Part shown: piece by piece, positions 8,693-17,202 of the stretch
Position numbering within the stretch: position 1 is the stretch's first letter
How the letters are laid out: each line of letters starts with the position of its first letter
Assembly (NCBI RefSeq): GCF_004138325.1
Contig: NZ_SBLB01000001.1
Location: 1,955,648 to 2,019,647 of the forward strand
Source of the DNA: Spirosoma sordidisoli
Lineage (GTDB): Bacteria; Bacteroidota; Bacteroidia; Cytophagales; Spirosomataceae
Direction of reading: 5' to 3'
Length of the DNA: 64,000 nt
The notes under the pieces: generated by a model
What the model was told of the DNA's origin: nothing
What the model saw: the letters and a program-made list of their open reading frames with translations, nothing else
Databases searched by the model: none
Position numbers and translations under genes: made by a program

Positions 8693-9130
8693 ATGGAAAA
8701 TAGCTACCACGTCCTTCATATAGATGATGACGTCTTCATCAGAAGGATCATCGAGCAGGCCCTTGGCGCCCAGTTTAAGATTACCTCATTTGCCAATGGC
8801 ATGGAAGCGATGATGTGGCTGGAGTCGGGCAACGTTCCCGATATTATCCTGACCGACCTGCGGATGCCGATGCTCGATGGCACCGAAATGATCGATCTGA
8901 TCCGCAGCAGCTCCCTGTACCGCCACGTACCCATTATCGTGCTGTCCAGCGCCGACGACAGCGCGCTGAAAGTGAAATGCATTGACCAGGGGGCCGACGA
9001 CTTCATCATCAAGCCGTTCAATCCCCTGGAAATAGAGGCTAAAATCAAAGCCCTACTCCGCCGGACCAATGATCGCCGGACCTTCCGGACCGATTTCGAT
9101 GCCGCACGACTGAGCCCTTTCCGACAGTAA
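8693..9130 (+). CDS. Stand-alone CheY-like receiver protein
   Basis: Single receiver domain of 145 aa with no output domain. Conserved residues are D11/D12/D13, phosphoacceptor D55 (DIILTDLRMP), S85/S86 and K107 (FIIKPFNP). The last 25 residues are a short polar tail. It lies 16 bp upstream of a protein with an N-terminal receiver-like domain fused to a sugar transferase and most likely shares its operon, so it may relay a phosphorylation signal to polysaccharide assembly. No cognate kinase is next to it. Confidence 0.9.
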   Translation: MENSYHVLHIDDDVFIRRIIEQALGAQFKITSFANGMEAMMWLESGNVPDIILTDLRMPMLDGTEMIDLIRSSSLYRHVPIIVLSSADDSALKVKCIDQGADDFIIKPFNPLEIEAKIKALLRRTNDRRTFRTDFDAARLSPFRQ

Positions 9131-9146
9131 CGACCCTTTCTCTGTG

Positions 9147-10319
9147 ATGACTTCAGACTCGCCCGTCAATACCGTTGATTTTCGCATACTGTATGTTGAA
9201 GACAACACCGAAAGAGCCTCTGATTTCGTGCAGGCGTTTGCTACGCTGGGGTCGGTGACGGTGCTGCCCGGCCGGTCAGAAGCGCTGGCAGCCCTCCAGC
9301 AGGGGCGGCCGTTCGATCTGGTCGTGGTCAATGATGAGCTGGGCGGGCTGAAATTCCTCAACAGCATCGACACGATCCGGCTCGACCAGGCGTTTGCCGT
9401 TATGCTGCTCAGCCCCAACGCCGAACCCGACACGAACGTGCAGGCCGAAGGTCAGCCCATTATCGACGTGTTTCCGCTGGATTACGATCCCACGGCGGTT
9501 CGGCAGCGGCTGACCTACCTCATCCGAAAAAAAGAATACAAAACAGCGTTTACGACCTTCGACAACGAAGAGCCGCTTCGGATGCCTCTCGGCAAACGCC
9601 TGTTCGACATGGCCGTATCGGCCGGGGTGCTGCTGCTGATCTCCCCCCTGCTGCTGGTGGTGGCGGTGCTGATCCGGCTCGACTCCAAAGGGCCGATTCT
9701 GTACAAATCCAAACGGATCGGTATGGGCTACAAACTGTTCGACATGTACAAGTTCAGAACCATGCGCACCGGGGCCGACAAGCTCATTTCGGGCATGGCG
9801 TCGCAGAACATGTACCAGTCGGCCCAGCCCGAGCCGGCTCCCGATGCGCTCTGCGAAACCTGCCAGCAGGCGGGTACGCCCTGCCAGCGGCCGTTGTTTC
9901 AGGATAACATGCAGGTCTGTGAGATTCAGGTGCAGCGGAACCGCAAAGCCAAAGCTATGTTCATGAAGTTCAAGGAAGATCCGCGCGTAACCCGCCTGGG
10001 CAAGTTCCTGCGCAATACGAGCATCGACGAGCTGCCGCAGCTGTTCAACATCCTCAAAGGCGATATGTCGTTTGTGGGCAACCGCCCCCTGCCGCCCTAC
10101 GAAGCCGAAAAGCTGACCACCATCGGCTACGCCCGCCGGTTTGCGGCTCCGGCGGGGCTAACGGGCCTCTGGCAGGTCACCAAACGCGGTAAAGCCGGCG
10201 TGTCGGACCAGGAACGGATTCAGCTCGATGCGCTCTACGCCCGGACCTACTCCTTCCGGACCGATCTGATTATCCTGATCCGGACGGTAAAGGCTGTTTT
10301 CCAGAAAGAAAATGTATGA
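9147..10319 (+). CDS. Degenerate receiver domain fused to initiating sugar-phosphate transferase (WcaJ/PglC family)
   Basis: Probable membrane phosphoglycosyl transferase that starts exopolysaccharide synthesis by moving a sugar phosphate onto undecaprenyl phosphate. Residues 1-130 follow a CheY-like pattern ([19 protein letters not shown]), but the phosphoacceptor position is Asn (N62) and the conserved Lys is missing, so it looks like a pseudo-receiver. From about 145 on, the transferase has a membrane re-entrant helix ([20 protein letters not shown]), YKFRTMR, the catalytic Asp-Glu dyad D294-E295 (SIDELPQL) and FVGNRPLPP. An insert holds four Cys (236, 239, 246, 258) that could bind metal. 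GTG at 9144 and ATG at 9147 are adjacent; ATG is chosen. The stop overlaps the next start (ATGA). Confidence 0.9.
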   Translation: MTSDSPVNTVDFRILYVEDNTERASDFVQAFATLGSVTVLPGRSEALAALQQGRPFDLVVVNDELGGLKFLNSIDTIRLDQAFAVMLLSPNAEPDTNVQAEGQPIIDVFPLDYDPTAVRQRLTYLIRKKEYKTAFTTFDNEEPLRMPLGKRLFDMAVSAGVLLLISPLLLVVAVLIRLDSKGPILYKSKRIGMGYKLFDMYKFRTMRTGADKLISGMASQNMYQSAQPEPAPDALCETCQQAGTPCQRPLFQDNMQVCEIQVQRNRKAKAMFMKFKEDPRVTRLGKFLRNTSIDELPQLFNILKGDMSFVGNRPLPPYEAEKLTTIGYARRFAAPAGLTGLWQVTKRGKAGVSDQERIQLDALYARTYSFRTDLIILIRTVKAVFQKENV

Positions 10320-11275
10320 ACAGCCAGCCGCTCGTTTCGCTGATCATCCTGAACTACAACCAGGTCGAGGTTACCTGCGCCCTGCTGGCGTCGGTACAGC
10401 AGCTGACGTATCCATCGCTCGAAATCATCGTTGTCGATAACCATTCGACCCAGAACCCCGAACCGGCCCTGATGGCTATGGGCCTGCCGAACCTGCAGCT
10501 CATCGTTACCAACGCCAACCTGGGTTTTGCGGGCGGCAACAACGCGGGTATCCGGCAGGCTACGGGCGATTTCCTGCTCATTCTCAACAACGATACCGAG
10601 CTGGCCCCCGACCTGATCGAGCGCCTGCTGGAACCCTTCGCCACCGACAACGCCATTGGGGTCACCTGCCCCAAGATTCGTTTTTTCGATCATCCGACCG
10701 TTATCCAGTACGCCGGCTACACGCCCCTGAACACCTATACCGGACAGGCCTGGGCCGTTGGCAGCCATCAGGTAGACCAAGGCCAGTTCGACCAGCCGGG
10801 CCCTACGCCCTTTGCCCACGGCGCGGCCATGCTGGTGAAGCGCGACGCCATCGAGCGGGCCGGCCTGCTGCCCGAGCTGTATTTTCTGTACTACGAAGAA
10901 CTCGACTGGTGCATCCGGATCCGCGAGGCTGGCTATGTCATTTATTACCAGCCCTCGGCGCTGGTTTATCACAAAGAGTCGATATCCGTAGGCAAGGGGA
11001 ACCCGATGAAGGTGTATTACCAGACCCGAAACCGGATTCTGTTCATGCGCCGGAACGTGGCTCCGCCCCGGCTGCTGTTTTTTTTGCTGTACTACGCCGG
11101 CCTGGCTTTACCGAAAGCCATGGTGCGCTACAGCCTGCGTGGCCAACTATCATTTTTGAAGGCGCTGCTCAACGGCGTCGGCTGGAACCTGCGCCATAGC
11201 GTAGCCCGTCCGGCACCCCTGTCAGCCGACGCCATAACCCTGTTAACACCCCCTGTGTATGCGAATCGGAATTGA
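10316..11275 (+). CDS. GT2 glycosyltransferase (rhamnosyltransferase-like)
   Basis: GT-A fold sugar transferase of 319 aa, probably adding a residue to the lipid-linked exopolysaccharide repeat. N-terminal nucleotide-binding region LVSLIILNYNQVEVT and EIIVVDNHST, then NLGFAGGNNAGIRQATGDFLLILNNDTEL with the metal-binding acidic motif, and YYEELDWCIRIREAGY with the usual catalytic acidic residues. A C-terminal hydrophobic segment (LLFFLLYYAGLALPKA) may contact the membrane. Resembles WbbL/RfbF-type enzymes. Overlaps the preceding gene by 4 bp and the following one by 17 bp, so it is in the same operon. Confidence 0.92.
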   Translation: MNSQPLVSLIILNYNQVEVTCALLASVQQLTYPSLEIIVVDNHSTQNPEPALMAMGLPNLQLIVTNANLGFAGGNNAGIRQATGDFLLILNNDTELAPDLIERLLEPFATDNAIGVTCPKIRFFDHPTVIQYAGYTPLNTYTGQAWAVGSHQVDQGQFDQPGPTPFAHGAAMLVKRDAIERAGLLPELYFLYYEELDWCIRIREAGYVIYYQPSALVYHKESISVGKGNPMKVYYQTRNRILFMRRNVAPPRLLFFLLYYAGLALPKAMVRYSLRGQLSFLKALLNGVGWNLRHSVARPAPLSADAITLLTPPVYANRN

Positions 11276-12428
11276 AGCTCAGCGGCTCCTCAGACCTCAT
11301 AAACACGGTATGGACATTGTCGCGCTGGAGCTTATCAATGCCCTCCAGCAGATCGACCATGACAACGAGTATTTCATTTTTGTGCGCCCCGACGTGGACG
11401 AAGGCTGTCTTACCCTGCGCGAGAATTTTACGCTGGTCAAGGTAACGGGCAACAACTACGTGCACTGGGAGCAGGTGGCACTCCCGAAAGCCATCCGCGA
11501 TTACCGGCTCGACGTGCTGCATTGCACCGCCAACACGGCTCCGCTGATGCCCGGCGTTCCGCTGATGCTGACCCTGCACGATGTGCTGTTTCTGATGCCC
11601 GCCTTCGGCGTTAATACCGCAACGGCCTATCAGCGCTTCGGCAACCGGTACCGGGCCCTGCTGGTTCGGCGGCTGATTCGGCGCTGCCATAAAATCCTGA
11701 CGGTGTCGCATTTTGCCAGCCAGCAGATCAAGGGCGAGCTGAACCTGGCCAAAACGCCGATCGAGGTACTCTACAACGGCGTCAGCGCCCGGTTTTCGGA
11801 GCCCATCACCGATCAGCAGCGCGACCGCGCCAGGGCCACGTACCATCTGCCCGAGCGGTTTATGCTTTTCCTGGGCAGTTCGGACCCGCGCAAAAACATG
11901 ACAACGGTGCTGAAGGCTTTCATTCGCTACGGCCAGATCGACACCGATGTGCAGCTGGTAATCAGCGGCAAGCTCCCCGCGTTTCTGAAGCAGCTGCTCA
12001 CCGCCGAGGAGTATGCGTTTGTGGAACAGCGCTGCCAGTTTATCGGCTACATCGACAACGACGACCTGCCGGCGCTCTATGGGCTGGCCGAAACGTTTCT
12101 GTTCCCGTCCATCAGCGAGGGCTTTGGCCTGCCTATTCTGGAAGCCATGGCCTGCGGCACCCCCGTTATCACGAGCCGGGTTACCTCCATGCCCGAGGTA
12201 GCCGGTGATGCTGCGCTGCTGGTCGACCCGCACCAGCCCAACCAGATGGTGGTGGCCATGCACCGCCTTCGCCACGACCCGGCCCTCCGGCAAACGCTGA
12301 TCGAACGTGGCCAAAAGCAGGTGGCCCGCTTCTCGTGGCAACGCTCAGCTCAACAACTGCTGGCTACCTACCGTACTTTTGCCCCGGCCCCGCAGTCGGT
12401 CACGGCATCTACCTATTCAATGGCGTAA
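11259..12428 (+). CDS. GT4-family glycosyltransferase
   Basis: GT-B fold retaining glycosyltransferase of 389 aa. N-terminal acceptor domain with MRIGIEAQRLLRPHKHGMD and a C-terminal domain with FLGSSDPRKNMTTVLKAF and the EX7E signature in PSISEGFGLPILEAMACGTP. Such enzymes use nucleotide-sugars such as GDP-mannose or UDP-glucose; the donor cannot be told from sequence. It overlaps the previous GT2 gene and ends 6 bp before the next, consistent with one EPS transcription unit. Confidence 0.92.
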   Translation: MRIGIEAQRLLRPHKHGMDIVALELINALQQIDHDNEYFIFVRPDVDEGCLTLRENFTLVKVTGNNYVHWEQVALPKAIRDYRLDVLHCTANTAPLMPGVPLMLTLHDVLFLMPAFGVNTATAYQRFGNRYRALLVRRLIRRCHKILTVSHFASQQIKGELNLAKTPIEVLYNGVSARFSEPITDQQRDRARATYHLPERFMLFLGSSDPRKNMTTVLKAFIRYGQIDTDVQLVISGKLPAFLKQLLTAEEYAFVEQRCQFIGYIDNDDLPALYGLAETFLFPSISEGFGLPILEAMACGTPVITSRVTSMPEVAGDAALLVDPHQPNQMVVAMHRLRHDPALRQTLIERGQKQVARFSWQRSAQQLLATYRTFAPAPQSVTASTYSMA

Positions 12429-12434
12429 TTAGCT

Positions 12435-13658
12435 ATGCAGCTCTTCCTCCTGTTATGTCTGGCCGTTGTGGCCTATACCTACGTCGGTTACGGGATCGTG
12501 ATCACGATCCTGGTAGCCCTACGGCGCTGGATCAAAGGTCGCCGGCCGCTCCCGGCCGATGATTCGTACAGTCCGCCGGTGACGCTGATCATTCCGGCCT
12601 ACAACGAGATGGACTGCCTGCCCGCTAAACTCAGCAACTCGCGCGCGCTCGATTACCCCGCCGGGCAGCTCCGCTTTCTGTTCGTCACCGAAGGGTCGAC
12701 CGATGGGTCTACGGCCTACCTCGAAGCCCTGCGCGACGCGGGCGACCCGCAGATCAGCGTCCTGGGCGGCACCGAACGGGCGGGCAAGGTAGCGGCCATG
12801 AACCAGGCCATGCAGCACGTCAGCACCCCGCTGGTCGTTTTCAGCGACGCCAATACCCAGCTCAACGCCCGCGCTATCCGTAATCTGGTGCGCCATTTCT
12901 ACGACGAAAACGTGGGTGCGGTAGCGGGCGAAAAGCGCATCGAGGTGTTCGATGCCGAAGCGGCTGCGGGCGCGGGCGAAGGGCTCTACTGGAAATACGA
13001 ATCATACCTGAAGCGGAAAGATGCCGAACTGCATACGGTCGTTGGCGCGGCCGGGGAGCTGTTTGCCCTCCGTACCAGGCTGTACGAACCCGTAGAGACG
13101 GATACGCTGCTCGACGACTTCATGATTTCCCTGCGCATTGCGGGGCGGGGGTATCGGGTCGAGTATGAGCCCGATGCTTACGCGCTCGAGCGGCCTTCGT
13201 TCTCGATCGTTGAGGAGAAAAAACGAAAAGTCCGGATTGCGGCCGGGGGTTTCCAGTCGATCCGGCGGCTGCTGTACCTGCTGAACGGATTCCGCTACGG
13301 CTGGTTGACGTTTCAGTACGTGTCGCACCGGGTGCTGCGCTGGGCCGTTACGCCGTTTCTGTTGCCGCTGATCTGGCTGGCCAATCTGGCGCTGGTGCTG
13401 GGCATCGAACCCCTGTCGCCCCTGGCCTATGGTTTCTGGGTGCTGCTGTTTATTGGTCAGTGTGCGTTTTACGGAGCCGCCTGGCTGGGGTACCGGCTGG
13501 AGCATCGGCAATTGCGCGTCAAAGTGCTGTTTGTTCCGTTTTATTTCACCTTCATGAACGGTTGTGCCATACTGGGCTTCCAGCGCTACTGGCGTGGCAA
13601 CACCTCCGGCATCTGGGAAAAAGCCCGTCGCGCCAACGATCTTCAGTTAGCCAAGTAG
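12435..13658 (+). CDS. Membrane GT2 glycosyltransferase (cellulose/hyaluronan synthase-like)
   Basis: Integral-membrane GT2 of 407 aa. An N-terminal helix (LFLLLCLAVVAYTYVGYGIV) precedes the catalytic domain VTLIIPAYNEMD, VVFSDANTQL and DTLLDDFMISLRIAGRGY. Three or four C-terminal hydrophobic helices follow (about 290-390). The motif expected at the QxxRW site is replaced by EEKKRKVRIAAGG, so processivity is uncertain. Last gene of the plus-strand EPS operon; a short perfect hairpin starts within its stop codon. Confidence 0.9.
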   Translation: MQLFLLLCLAVVAYTYVGYGIVITILVALRRWIKGRRPLPADDSYSPPVTLIIPAYNEMDCLPAKLSNSRALDYPAGQLRFLFVTEGSTDGSTAYLEALRDAGDPQISVLGGTERAGKVAAMNQAMQHVSTPLVVFSDANTQLNARAIRNLVRHFYDENVGAVAGEKRIEVFDAEAAAGAGEGLYWKYESYLKRKDAELHTVVGAAGELFALRTRLYEPVETDTLLDDFMISLRIAGRGYRVEYEPDAYALERPSFSIVEEKKRKVRIAAGGFQSIRRLLYLLNGFRYGWLTFQYVSHRVLRWAVTPFLLPLIWLANLALVLGIEPLSPLAYGFWVLLFIGQCAFYGAAWLGYRLEHRQLRVKVLFVPFYFTFMNGCAILGFQRYWRGNTSGIWEKARRANDLQLAK

Positions 13659-13679
13659 AGACGCAACCCCTTGCGTCTC
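13658..13679. repeat. GAGACGCAA hairpin at gene end
   Basis: Perfect 9-bp stem (GAGACGCAA / TTGCGTCTC) with a CCCC loop that begins in the stop codon of the GT2 gene. There is no T-tract. Related arms recur at 13768-13775/13795-13802 and 13994-14001/14030-14037, so this is a repeat family member as well as a possible weak terminator. Confidence 0.75.
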
Positions 13680-14174
13680 ATTCGCGGCAGCACCCTGACT
13701 GTGCCCTACACCGTGGTCCGTGTCCTCACGGACCACCTACGCGACAGCAACAAACCATCCGGACAGAAGACGCAAAGGCCGGGCCGCCGGGCGGTTGCGT
13801 CTCTACGTGCGGTCAGGACGACAACCGCACAGGTACTGGTCGATACCATGCCATTTCCCCCTGACTGTGCCGATAGGCCAGCCAGGGGTGCAGACCGTGA
13901 TCCCCGTGTATTATTCCCTGGAGCGTAGTCCGGGACGCGTAGCCCGATACGCGTCCCCGGTGCAGACACGAACCACCGGGCAGGTCCAACCCCTTGCGTC
14001 TTATTCGCCTTATCGACAGAACGGTTAGGAGACGCAAAGGCGGGGCCGCTGGTGCGGCTGCTTCACTACATCTGCCATCCCTGTCACTGGGGGCACGGTT
14101 CGCACCACTGACTGGCCTATCGGCACAGTCAGGGTGGTGACGTCAAACCGCCCGGCAGCGATGAATCCTGGTTC
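13659..14174. repeat. Mosaic of intergenic palindromic repeats between convergent EPS operons
   Basis: About 515 bp without a gene. Two repeat types are interleaved. The first is three pairs of AGACGCAA/TTGCGTCT arms. The second is a 23-bp perfect inverted repeat, 13859-13881 against 14112-14134 (CTGACTGTGCCGATAGGCCA core). A GTGGTCCGTG/CACGGACCAC pairing is also present near 13713-13736. Short open frames here translate into low-complexity Arg/Thr-rich sequence in several frames and are rejected. Confidence 0.8.
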
Positions 14175-15359
14175 TTACTGGCTGACGCCTTTGGCGCTGT
14201 GGGGCGTGTGGAGGAACTGGTTCTTGGCCGTTTTCATCTTGTAGATCGACTTGATGAAGCTCGTGAAAAGAACCGGCAGCTTCAGCAGCTCGGCCGGGCC
14301 GATCTGACGAATCAGGGCGTTGGGCGTTGAGATGTAGAACGTGATCAGCAACAGAGCCAGCTGAATGCCGGTAATCAGCAGAAAGACCGGACTGTTGACC
14401 AGCGCACTGGCGATGACGGCCAGCAGCAACCCGCCCATCAACAGAATACGGGGTGGTATCAGCGTCTGAAACACCTTGTCGGCATAGTCGATGTTGCCTT
14501 CCAGCAACGACCGGATTCCAGACCGGAAATTCAGCCGCAGGTATTTGTACTGAGCCGCAATCCAGCGGGTGCGCTGCCGTTCGAAAACCGCTTCGTTGGG
14601 CACCTTTTCATCGTATACGAAGGCGTTGGCTACGTAGGTAAACGGAATTCGCTGACTCAGCAGCCGCATCTCCAGTTCTTTGTCGAACCCACCCACCGCC
14701 TGTACCTCCGGCATGATCTGCCGCAGCAGCGCGTATTCGAACGCCATACCCGAGCCAATGAGCGCGGCCGACAAGCCTACCGACCGGTGGCCCTGCCGGA
14801 AAATATGGTTGTTGATTTCTTCGCTGATGGCGTCCAGCACCGCCACGCTGCTGTCGGTATTCTTGGCCACCCGATGCCCCTGTACAATGCGCCAGCCCTG
14901 CTGAAAGGCCGTGTTGATTTGTTGCAGAAAGTCAGGCGCCATCAGGTTATCGGCGTCCAGGATAACGGCGATGTCGTACGTAGTGGGCAGCTGCTGCAAC
15001 GCCACATTGAGCGCCTTGGCCTTGGTCGACTTCTCGAACGACACTTCGATGACCTGGATCGGAAGCTTTCGCAGGGTCTGGATGGTTTCGGGCTGCAGCG
15101 AATCGGCAATCACGATTACGTCGTACATCGATGCCGGGTAGGTTTGCAGCAAGCCCTGCTGCGCCGACTCCAGAATGACGCCATCTTCGCGATAGGCCGG
15201 AATCAGCACCGCAATGCGCTGGCTCGTGGCCGCGTAGGTCCGAACCATATTTTTGTTTTTCCGAAGCCGGCCCGCCAGCGCAAAAAACAGCAGGTACAGC
15301 ACAACGAGACCCGTGTATAGAAACAGAGCGGCAGCCGCCCACTGAAAAATAAGTACCAT
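14175..15359 (-). CDS. Processive-type GT2 glycosyltransferase with QxxRW motif
   Basis: Membrane polysaccharide synthase-like enzyme of 394 aa. One N-terminal helix (about 5-30), catalytic domain with IAVLIPAYREDG, DAD motif D135-A-D137 (ILDADNLMAP), GSGMAFEY, and Q262-R-T-R-W266, the QxxRW motif that holds the growing chain in cellulose/chitin/hyaluronan synthases. C-terminal membrane helices lie at about 285-345. Closely paralogous to the protein encoded at 47328-48536, sharing GHRVAKNT and LDAISEEINNHIFR. Second gene of a minus-strand pair with the GT2 that ends 12 bp upstream of its start. Confidence 0.92.
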   Translation of the reverse strand: MVLIFQWAAAALFLYTGLVVLYLLFFALAGRLRKNKNMVRTYAATSQRIAVLIPAYREDGVILESAQQGLLQTYPASMYDVIVIADSLQPETIQTLRKLPIQVIEVSFEKSTKAKALNVALQQLPTTYDIAVILDADNLMAPDFLQQINTAFQQGWRIVQGHRVAKNTDSSVAVLDAISEEINNHIFRQGHRSVGLSAALIGSGMAFEYALLRQIMPEVQAVGGFDKELEMRLLSQRIPFTYVANAFVYDEKVPNEAVFERQRTRWIAAQYKYLRLNFRSGIRSLLEGNIDYADKVFQTLIPPRILLMGGLLLAVIASALVNSPVFLLITGIQLALLLITFYISTPNALIRQIGPAELLKLPVLFTSFIKSIYKMKTAKNQFLHTPHSAKGVSQ

Positions 15360-15371
15360 AATACGAAGCAG

Positions 15372-16169
15372 TTAAGCCATTAATCGTTTCCACTCGCGCC
15401 GGAGCCGCATCGTAAACGCCTGCCCCAGTCCGCCCGACTCCAGCAGCCGGCGATCGCTGGTGCGGGCGCGGGCTTTGGGCGACGACACCCGGTATAAACG
15501 ACCGCGTTCCATCAGGCAAAGGGCCATCCAGCCGTCTTCGCAGGGCCCGCTTTTATGATTCACTGTACCGGTATGACCGGCGTTGAGATTGAAGCCACCC
15601 ACGGCCAGCGCGTCGGCCCGCCGGAAGGCGAAGTTGAACCCCAGCACGTTGGTGGGCTCGCTGGTCCGGCTGCGCATCAGCGACGCCAGCCGCGACGCCC
15701 GTTCGTAGAGGGCCAGCTGCAGGGGCGAGGTCCGGGCGCTGGGAATAAACGAGTAGGTGCCGTAGGTGCAGCTCACGGCCGGGTTCTCCAGCGGTTTGAT
15801 GATGGTATTGAGCCAGGTAGGCGGATACACACTATCGGCGTCGGCGTTGGCAATGTAGATGCCCCGGGCCGCTTCGAGCCCGGCCTGCCGCGCGTAGGCC
15901 ACGCCCTGCTGCTGTACGAACAGAGACCGAACCCCGTACTGGTCGAGCAGGGCCTGGGTCCGATCGGTCGAGTTGTTGTTGGCAATGATCAGCTCGACCC
16001 GGTAAGACGTTACCTGAGCCGCCATCGACTTCAGCAGTCGCTCAATCGTCTTTTCTTCATTATAGGCCGGAACAACAATAGACACCTCGGGGTCGTCGAC
16101 CAGAAAGCGCTTCAGTTGCTGGCGGAGTTCGGTAATACCGGTGGATGGTTTGTGTGAGATAGCGGCCAT
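15372..16169 (-). CDS. GT2 glycosyltransferase
   Basis: Soluble GT2 of 265 aa. Shows VSIVVPAYNEEKTIERLLKS, LIIANNNSTDRT, GVAYARQAGLEAARGIYIAN with the DAD-type motif NADADSVYP, and a later GPCEDGWMALCL acidic motif. A TTG at 16190 would extend it by seven residues; the ATG at 16169 is preferred. The upstream 16200-16320 is very AT-rich and must hold divergent promoters for this gene and the GT at 16341. Probably an EPS side-chain or backbone transferase. Confidence 0.9.
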   Translation of the reverse strand: MAAISHKPSTGITELRQQLKRFLVDDPEVSIVVPAYNEEKTIERLLKSMAAQVTSYRVELIIANNNSTDRTQALLDQYGVRSLFVQQQGVAYARQAGLEAARGIYIANADADSVYPPTWLNTIIKPLENPAVSCTYGTYSFIPSARTSPLQLALYERASRLASLMRSRTSEPTNVLGFNFAFRRADALAVGGFNLNAGHTGTVNHKSGPCEDGWMALCLMERGRLYRVSSPKARARTSDRRLLESGGLGQAFTMRLRREWKRLMA

Positions 16170-16340
16170 AGGAGCACGAATTTCACACAAGTATAATGCT
16201 ATAATTTATGATAATCCATATTAAGTAAACAATTGAGTTGTTAAAATTCGATTAACCTATTTTTTATTAACAAAACATATGCCTTATTTGAATGTATTTG
16301 TCATTCAGCACACTTACAGAGCCGTTCTATCCTGACTTGT

Positions 16341-17177
16341 ATGAAGAAACGACCTACCTGTAGCCTGTTAATATCTACCTACAACTGGCCCGATGCCCTG
16401 CGGCTTTGCCTGTTGAGTGCGTTCCGGCAGAGTGTTCTTCCGAACGAGATTATTGTCTGCGATGACGGCTCCCGCGACGATACCCGGCAGCTGATCGATC
16501 AGCTCCGGCCGCTGAGTCCGGTGCCGCTGCTTCATGTCTGGCAACCCGACGAAGGGTTTCAGCTGGCCCGCATCCGCAACAAAGGACTGGCGCGGTCCAG
16601 CTATCAGTACATCCTGCAGATCGACAGCGACATCATTCTGCACCGCCATTACGTAAAAGACCAGCTGGCCAACGCGCGCCAGGGATTCTTTTTCTCGGGA
16701 AACCGGTATTACCTATCGCCCGACGAATCGACCCGGCTCCTGGCCGATCCGGCTGCGAGCGAGCATATTCCGTTCAAACTGAACAAGATGAGCTGGCGTC
16801 GGCTACGGCTTCCGGTTTTGCAGAACCCCATGCGCTGGTATTACCACTGGCCGACCGAGTACCTGTATACTACGGGCTGTAACATGGCTTTCTGGCGGCA
16901 GGACCTGGTCGACGTGAATGGCTACGACGAAAGTTTCAAGGGGTGGGGCTGGGAGGATACCGACCTGGCGCTGCGGCTGATGAACAAGAACGTTAGCCTG
17001 CAATTCATTCGGTTCGGCGCCATCCAGTTTCATATCTACCACCGCGAAGTCAGCCCCGACAAGCGGAACGAGAACTACGCCCGGGCTATGGTGTCGAAGG
17101 AGAAAAAAATCATCTACTGTCAGCAGGGGATGAGTCAGTATCTGCTGGCAGCCAACCACCAGCCGGCTATCGTTTAA
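16341..17177 (+). CDS. GT2 glycosyltransferase (galactosyltransferase-like C-terminus)
   Basis: GT-A enzyme of 278 aa. N-terminal CSLLISTYNWPDALRLCLLS and EIIVCDDGSRDDTRQ, QIDSDIILH as DxD-type metal site, and a C-terminal half with GCNMAFWRQDLVDVNGYDES and GWGWEDTDLALRLMNK. The latter is typical of the GT2/GT7-like chondroitin polymerase and galactosyltransferase group. Divergent from the preceding minus-strand GT pair and followed 25 bp later by an acyltransferase gene, so these two likely form a unit that extends or decorates the EPS. Confidence 0.9.
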   Translation: MKKRPTCSLLISTYNWPDALRLCLLSAFRQSVLPNEIIVCDDGSRDDTRQLIDQLRPLSPVPLLHVWQPDEGFQLARIRNKGLARSSYQYILQIDSDIILHRHYVKDQLANARQGFFFSGNRYYLSPDESTRLLADPAASEHIPFKLNKMSWRRLRLPVLQNPMRWYYHWPTEYLYTTGCNMAFWRQDLVDVNGYDESFKGWGWEDTDLALRLMNKNVSLQFIRFGAIQFHIYHREVSPDKRNENYARAMVSKEKKIIYCQQGMSQYLLAANHQPAIV

Positions 17178-17202
17178 GGCTGGCTACTACCGAATTTTCT
17201 GT

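Noticed and set aside
11169..12341. 390-aa minus-strand open frame
   Set aside because: Shadow of the GT4 gene, which has a complete EX7E motif and fits the operon.
13671..14037. Several 74-134-aa frames on both strands
   Set aside because: Lie in repeat mosaic; products are Arg/Thr/Pro-rich and overlap in all frames.
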